6,027 nucleotides of DNA from Planctomycetales bacterium (lineage in GTDB: Bacteria; Planctomycetota; Planctomycetia; Pirellulales; Thermoguttaceae), in assembly GCA_007127495.1 (NCBI GenBank), contig SKZG01000485.1:1-6027 (forward strand), read 5' to 3'. The position numbers and the translations under genes were made by a program. Of this stretch, positions 4,899 to 6,027 are shown piece after piece; position 1 is the first letter of the stretch; each line of letters opens with the position of its first letter. The notes below the pieces were generated by a model, which ran no database searches, was not told where the DNA came from, and saw only the letters and a list, made by a program, of their open reading frames with translations.

Positions 4899-6027
4899 AT
4901 GAACGAGGTACTGGCTGTGGTGTTGGCCGGGGGCAGAGGGTCCCGCCTGGAGCCGCTCACCCGCGATCGGGCCAAGCCCGCCGTCCCATTTGGCGGCGCC
5001 TACCGGATCATCGACTTCACGCTGTCGAATTGCATCAACAGCGACATCCGAAAGATTTTGGTGCTCACCCAGTATAAGGCCATGAGCCTCGACCGGCACG
5101 TGAACCTGGGTTGGCGCGGGTTTCTGTGCCGCGAGTTGGGCGAATTCGTCGACCTGGTGCCGCCCCAGCAGCGAATCGACGAGCACTGGTATCAGGGCAC
5201 GGCCGACGCCGTGTACCAGAACATCTACACGATCGAAAAAGAGCATCCGCGATACGTCGTGATCCTCTCCGCCGACCACATCTACAAGATGGATTACGCG
5301 AAGTTGGTCGAGACGCACATTCAGTCGGGCGCCGACGTGACGGTGGGGGCGCTGCGGGAGAAGCGCTTGCAGTGTACCGAGTTCGGCGTCATGCAGGTCG
5401 ACGCCGATTACCGCATCATCGGCTTCGAGGAAAAGCCGGCCGATCCGAAACCCATCCCCGGCGACCCCGGCCATGCGCTGGCCTCGATGGGTGTGTACGT
5501 GTTCACCGCCCGCTTCCTGTTCGAACACCTGTGCCTCGATGCCACGCAACGGATGAGCACGCACGATTTCGGGCGCGACATGATTCCCGCGATCATCGAC
5601 TCGGCCCGCGTATTCGCCTATCCCTTCATGGACGAGAACCGGAAGCGCGAAGCCTACTGGCGCGACGTGGGCACCGTCGACGCCTACTACGAAGCCAACA
5701 TGGACCTGGTGGCCGTCGACCCGTTGCTGAACCTGTACGACCAGCGTTGGCCCATTCGCACCTACATGCCGAACCTGCCGCCGGCGAAGTTCGTATTCGC
5801 CGAGGAGGGCGAGGGCGCCCGCCGCGGCGAAGCGGTCGACAGCATCGTGTGCGTGGGCTCGATCGCTTCCGGCGGCCAAGTGAAACGTAGCATTTTGGGA
5901 TCGCAGGTGCGAATCAACAGCTATGCGCAGGTGGAAGGTTCCATCCTGTTCGACCGGGTCGACGTGGGCCGCTACGCCAGGATCCGCCGGGCTATTATCG
6001 ACAAGGACGTCCGGATTCCAGCCGGCG
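4899..6027 (+). CDS. glgC: Glucose-1-phosphate adenylyltransferase (ADP-glucose pyrophosphorylase), cut by window edge
   Basis: Makes ADP-glucose and pyrophosphate from ATP and glucose-1-phosphate, the committed step of bacterial glycogen synthesis, in the cytoplasm. There are 376 codons in the window, and the family is usually about 400-430 residues. Nucleotidyltransferase domain: LAGGRGSRLEPLTRDRAKP (9-27) forms the ATP-binding loop, with R13 matching E. coli R29; FGGAYRIIDF (31-40); WYQGTADAVYQN (97-108), with Y98 matching E. coli Y114; SADHIYKMDY (124-133), with D126 matching catalytic D142; FEEKP (176-180), with K179 matching glucose-1-phosphate-binding K195; YWRDVGTVDAYYEANMDL (253-270). 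From about 315 the hydrophobic spacing of left-handed beta-helix repeats begins (SILGSQVRI, SILFDRVDVG, AIIDKDVRI), as expected of the GlgC C-terminal domain. The N-terminus is 16 residues shorter than the E. coli enzyme, and E. coli K39, the fructose-1,6-bisphosphate site, is D23 here, so the effector is probably different. All core residues are intact, so it should be active. Confidence 0.96.
   Translation, partial: MNEVLAVVLAGGRGSRLEPLTRDRAKPAVPFGGAYRIIDFTLSNCINSDIRKILVLTQYKAMSLDRHVNLGWRGFLCRELGEFVDLVPPQQRIDEHWYQGTADAVYQNIYTIEKEHPRYVVILSADHIYKMDYAKLVETHIQSGADVTVGALREKRLQCTEFGVMQVDADYRIIGFEEKPADPKPIPGDPGHALASMGVYVFTARFLFEHLCLDATQRMSTHDFGRDMIPAIIDSARVFAYPFMDENRKREAYWRDVGTVDAYYEANMDLVAVDPLLNLYDQRWPIRTYMPNLPPAKFVFAEEGEGARRGEAVDSIVCVGSIASGGQVKRSILGSQVRINSYAQVEGSILFDRVDVGRYARIRRAIIDKDVRIPAG

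Noticed and set aside
4824..5879. 351-codon minus-strand open frame opposite glgC
   Set aside because: glgC is certain from its motifs on the plus strand, and the antisense product has no family resemblance.

Overview
The window looks like a piece of a high-GC planctomycete chromosome, probably of a Pirellulales-like lineage. The signs are a Tat-exported Gfo/Idh/MocA-type oxidoreductase, a very large uncharacterised protein, wide intergenic gaps, and short palindromic intergenic elements of a kind I associate with planctomycete genomes. The taxonomic assignment is inference: there is no rRNA or other marker gene here.

Layout. At the left edge, on the minus strand, is the first 61 codons of a Tat-exported Gfo/Idh/MocA-family oxidoreductase, with a clear ribosome binding site. 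A divergent gap of about 400 bases follows (184-586). It holds a candidate promoter for the oxidoreductase, a small GC-rich palindrome, and a compact nested-palindrome element at 462-532. One gene then fills most of the window (587-4642): a 1351-residue, soluble, apparently all-helical protein with an acidic hinge near its middle. I cannot assign it to a named family. A 256-base gap follows (4643-4898) with an inverted repeat around an AT-rich core, a 54-base element that folds on paper into a cloverleaf (4721-4774), and a 10-bp tandem duplication. The right edge is the first 376 codons of glgC (glucose-1-phosphate adenylyltransferase, glycogen synthesis), cut off inside its C-terminal beta-helix.

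How the genes relate. Nothing shows that the three genes work together. The oxidoreductase is divergent from the large gene. The large gene and glgC point the same way but are separated by 256 bases of repeat-bearing DNA, so they are probably separate transcription units. glgC is the only gene with a confident specific function.

The most noteworthy observations are the large orphan protein and the two palindromic elements on either side of it. The elements differ in sequence but share a plan: an outer stem, a GC-rich hairpin, and a second hairpin with an AGA or AGAA loop. I saw no CRISPR array, tRNA, rRNA, transposase gene or defence cassette.
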